From positions 1 through 33,431 of the forward strand of contig JBILBU010000026.1 of assembly GCA_044353505.1 (NCBI GenBank): a stretch of 33,431 bases of DNA, in the 5' to 3' direction. The stretch's first letter is position 1; the number at the start of each line of letters is the position of its first letter. The notes under the pieces were generated by a model. The model searched no databases and was not told the DNA's origin. It worked only from the letters and a program-made list of their open reading frames with translations. The translations under genes and the position numbers were made by a program. Shown in pieces: positions 31,771 to 33,431 of this stretch. The DNA comes from Pollutibacter sp044353505. GTDB taxonomy: Bacteria > Bacteroidota > Bacteroidia > Chitinophagales > Chitinophagaceae.

Positions 31771-33431
31771 TTAGCGAAGGAAAAGTATTTCCCTGTATTT
31801 TGGAAGTTCCCACTCAGAATCATCAACAAGCAGTTCAAGCTTGTCAACATGATATCTAATTTGGTCAAAATAAGGTTTTACTTTATCGCAATAGGCAATG
31901 GCCTTATCTCTTGAACCGCTGAGGTTGTTGGCAGATTTTCTAGCTTCAGTCATTTCTTCTGAAAGCACTTGAACCTTATTGATGTGCTCAGAGATTTCAG
32001 TTAGGATATCCATCTGGGCTTTAAACAACTCAGGTTTTAATCCAACTTCTTTTAGGCCCTTTACATTGGCAAGAAGAACATTTTGATACCTGATGGCTGC
32101 AGGAATAATGTGGTTTCCTGAAAGGTCGCCAATTACACGTCCTTCAATTTGAACATACTTGATATATTTTTCAAGTTCAATTTCGTGACGGGCTTCCAAT
32201 TCAACATGAGACAATACCTTATGCTTTTGGAAAAGGTGTTTGGCTTTGTCAGTCACCAATGAATCTAGTGCAAGTGGCGTAGTTTTGAGGTTTGGTAAAC
32301 CGCGTCTCGCTGCTTCTTTCTCCCACTCCTCACTGTATCCATCGCCTTCGAACAACACTTTCTTTGAAGCCTTGATGTAGTTCTTGATGATTTGCATAAT
32401 CGCTACTTCTTTCTTATCTCCTTTTTCAATCAACGCGTCTACTTCAGATTTAAATGAAGTAAGGGTTTCTGTCATGATGGTATTCAATACCGTCATGTTG
32501 TGGCCGCAGTTTGCAGAAGATCCTACTGCACGGAACTCAAATTTATTTCCTGTAAATGCAAATGGTGAAGTTCTATTTCTATCTGTATTGTCAAGAAGCA
32601 GTTCAGGAATATTCTTGTGTATGTCAAGCTTCAACATCACTTCATCCTGCTCGTCAAACTTGTCTCCAACCCTTGTTTCGATAGCATCAAGTACTTTGGT
32701 AAGATAGCCCCCGATATAAGCAGAGATGATTGCCGGTGGCGCTTCGTTAGCACCTAGACGGTGATCGTTTCCAGCAGAGGCAATTGCAGCGCGAAGAAGA
32801 TCTGCGTGGTCATGAACAGCTTTGATGGTATTCACGAAAAATGCGAGGAACATCAAATTGGTCTTTGGCGTTTTACCTGGCGCGAGAAGATTTACTCCCG
32901 TGTCGGTTGCCATGCTCCAGTTGTTGTGCTTGCCACTTCCGTTAATGCCGGCAAATGGTTTCTCGTGAAGCAATACTTTCAGTTTATGGCGTTTTGCAAC
33001 CCTTGTCATCACATCCATCAATAAGGTGTTGTGATCAACTGCGAGGTTGAGTTCCTCAAATATGGGGGCACACTCAAATTGTGCAGGTGCTACTTCATTG
33101 TGGCGCGTACGCAATGGAATACCTAAGCGGTATGATTCATTTTCGAAATCCCTCATGAAGGTGTATACCCTTTCCGGAATCGCTCCGAAGTAGTGATCTT
33201 CTAATTGTTGTCCCTTTGCTGGTGAGTGTCCGAACACTGTTCTGCCTGTCATCACCAGATCCGGGCGTGCATTTGCAAGCCCTTCATCAACTACGAAATA
33301 TTCCTGCTCCCAACCCAATGTTGCAGTTACTCTTCCCACATTTTTATCAAAATAATGGCAGACATCAACTGCTGCTTTATTCAGTGCATCAATTGATTTA
33401 AGCAACGGCGCTTTGTAGTCAAGACATTCGC
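31771..33431 (-). CDS. glnN: Glutamine synthetase type III, C-terminal part (5' partial)
   Basis: The frame runs off the window's right edge (continuing ...ECLDYKAPLLKSIDALNK), and the TTG at 33405 is only an internal Leu. About 553 residues are present of the roughly 725 usual for GSIII, so the N-terminal part is missing. GSIII motifs are GWEQEYFVVDEG, TRHNEVAPAQFECAPIFEE, HEKPFAGINGSGKHNNWSM, GNDHRLGANEAPPAIISAYIGG and NRTSPFAFTGNKFEFRAVGSS. The enzyme makes glutamine from glutamate, ammonia and ATP; type III is the form typical of Bacteroidota. Its promoter and possible regulation are outside the window. Confidence 0.95.
   Translation of the reverse strand, partial: ECLDYKAPLLKSIDALNKAAVDVCHYFDKNVGRVTATLGWEQEYFVVDEGLANARPDLVMTGRTVFGHSPAKGQQLEDHYFGAIPERVYTFMRDFENESYRLGIPLRTRHNEVAPAQFECAPIFEELNLAVDHNTLLMDVMTRVAKRHKLKVLLHEKPFAGINGSGKHNNWSMATDTGVNLLAPGKTPKTNLMFLAFFVNTIKAVHDHADLLRAAIASAGNDHRLGANEAPPAIISAYIGGYLTKVLDAIETRVGDKFDEQDEVMLKLDIHKNIPELLLDNTDRNRTSPFAFTGNKFEFRAVGSSANCGHNMTVLNTIMTETLTSFKSEVDALIEKGDKKEVAIMQIIKNYIKASKKVLFEGDGYSEEWEKEAARRGLPNLKTTPLALDSLVTDKAKHLFQKHKVLSHVELEARHEIELEKYIKYVQIEGRVIGDLSGNHIIPAAIRYQNVLLANVKGLKEVGLKPELFKAQMDILTEISEHINKVQVLSEEMTEARKSANNLSGSRDKAIAYCDKVKPYFDQIRYHVDKLELLVDDSEWELPKYREILFLR

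Overview
The window looks like a chromosomal segment of a Bacteroidota bacterium, probably near the Chitinophagaceae/Sphingobacteriia. The reasons are a C-terminal type IX secretion sorting domain, a type III glutamine synthetase, a fused alpha/beta 2-oxoacid dehydrogenase E1, several TAnnTTTG promoter elements and few Shine-Dalgarno sequences. The genus assignment is inference. There are no rRNA or tRNA genes, CRISPR arrays, phage genes or insertion sequences that I can see. The first and last genes are cut by the window edges.

Layout. 1-730: 3' end of a secreted repeat protein with a T9SS sorting domain. 803-2998: a B12-type radical SAM protein. 3129-4550: a metallo-beta-lactamase/double-rhodanese protein of the persulfide dioxygenase type. 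4712-16184: nine tightly packed minus-strand genes. In transcription order these are an SGNH-like/propeller/HEAT/cytochrome c fusion, two ThuA-like proteins, a sugar epimerase, a DUF4965/glutaminase-A-like protein, an aldo/keto reductase, a zinc alcohol dehydrogenase, a second sugar isomerase and an L-rhamnose-type mutarotase. A second zinc dehydrogenase (16406-17416) diverges from them. This block looks like a sugar-oxidation locus, with exported proteins first and cytoplasmic redox and isomerase enzymes after.

17471-24520 holds mostly housekeeping genes: an aminotransferase, a DUF1573 protein, the fused E1, a DCC-family thiol oxidoreductase overlapping a YebC regulator, and an APC amino-acid permease. 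24669-27883 holds three plus-strand membrane proteins (DAACS symporter, DedA, MFS). 27891-28087 is an intergenic structure made of an 11-unit heptanucleotide repeat and long inverted arms. 28090-31693 contains malate dehydrogenase and, divergent from it, efp-accB-accC. The window closes with glutamine synthetase III, incomplete at its 5' end.

The clearest unusual items are as follows. (1) A recent 844-bp tandem duplication inside the sugar operon made a second ThuA gene that lost its signal peptide and now starts at what was codon 7 of the epimerase gene. (2) The sugar operon itself carries an SGNH-like domain lacking the usual Ser and His. (3) An EF-P has Arg32 at the modification-loop tip. 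(4) The GGGACAA repeat lies between inverted arms. (5) Two genes have a TAnnTTTG box exactly four bases before the ATG, suggesting leaderless mRNAs.
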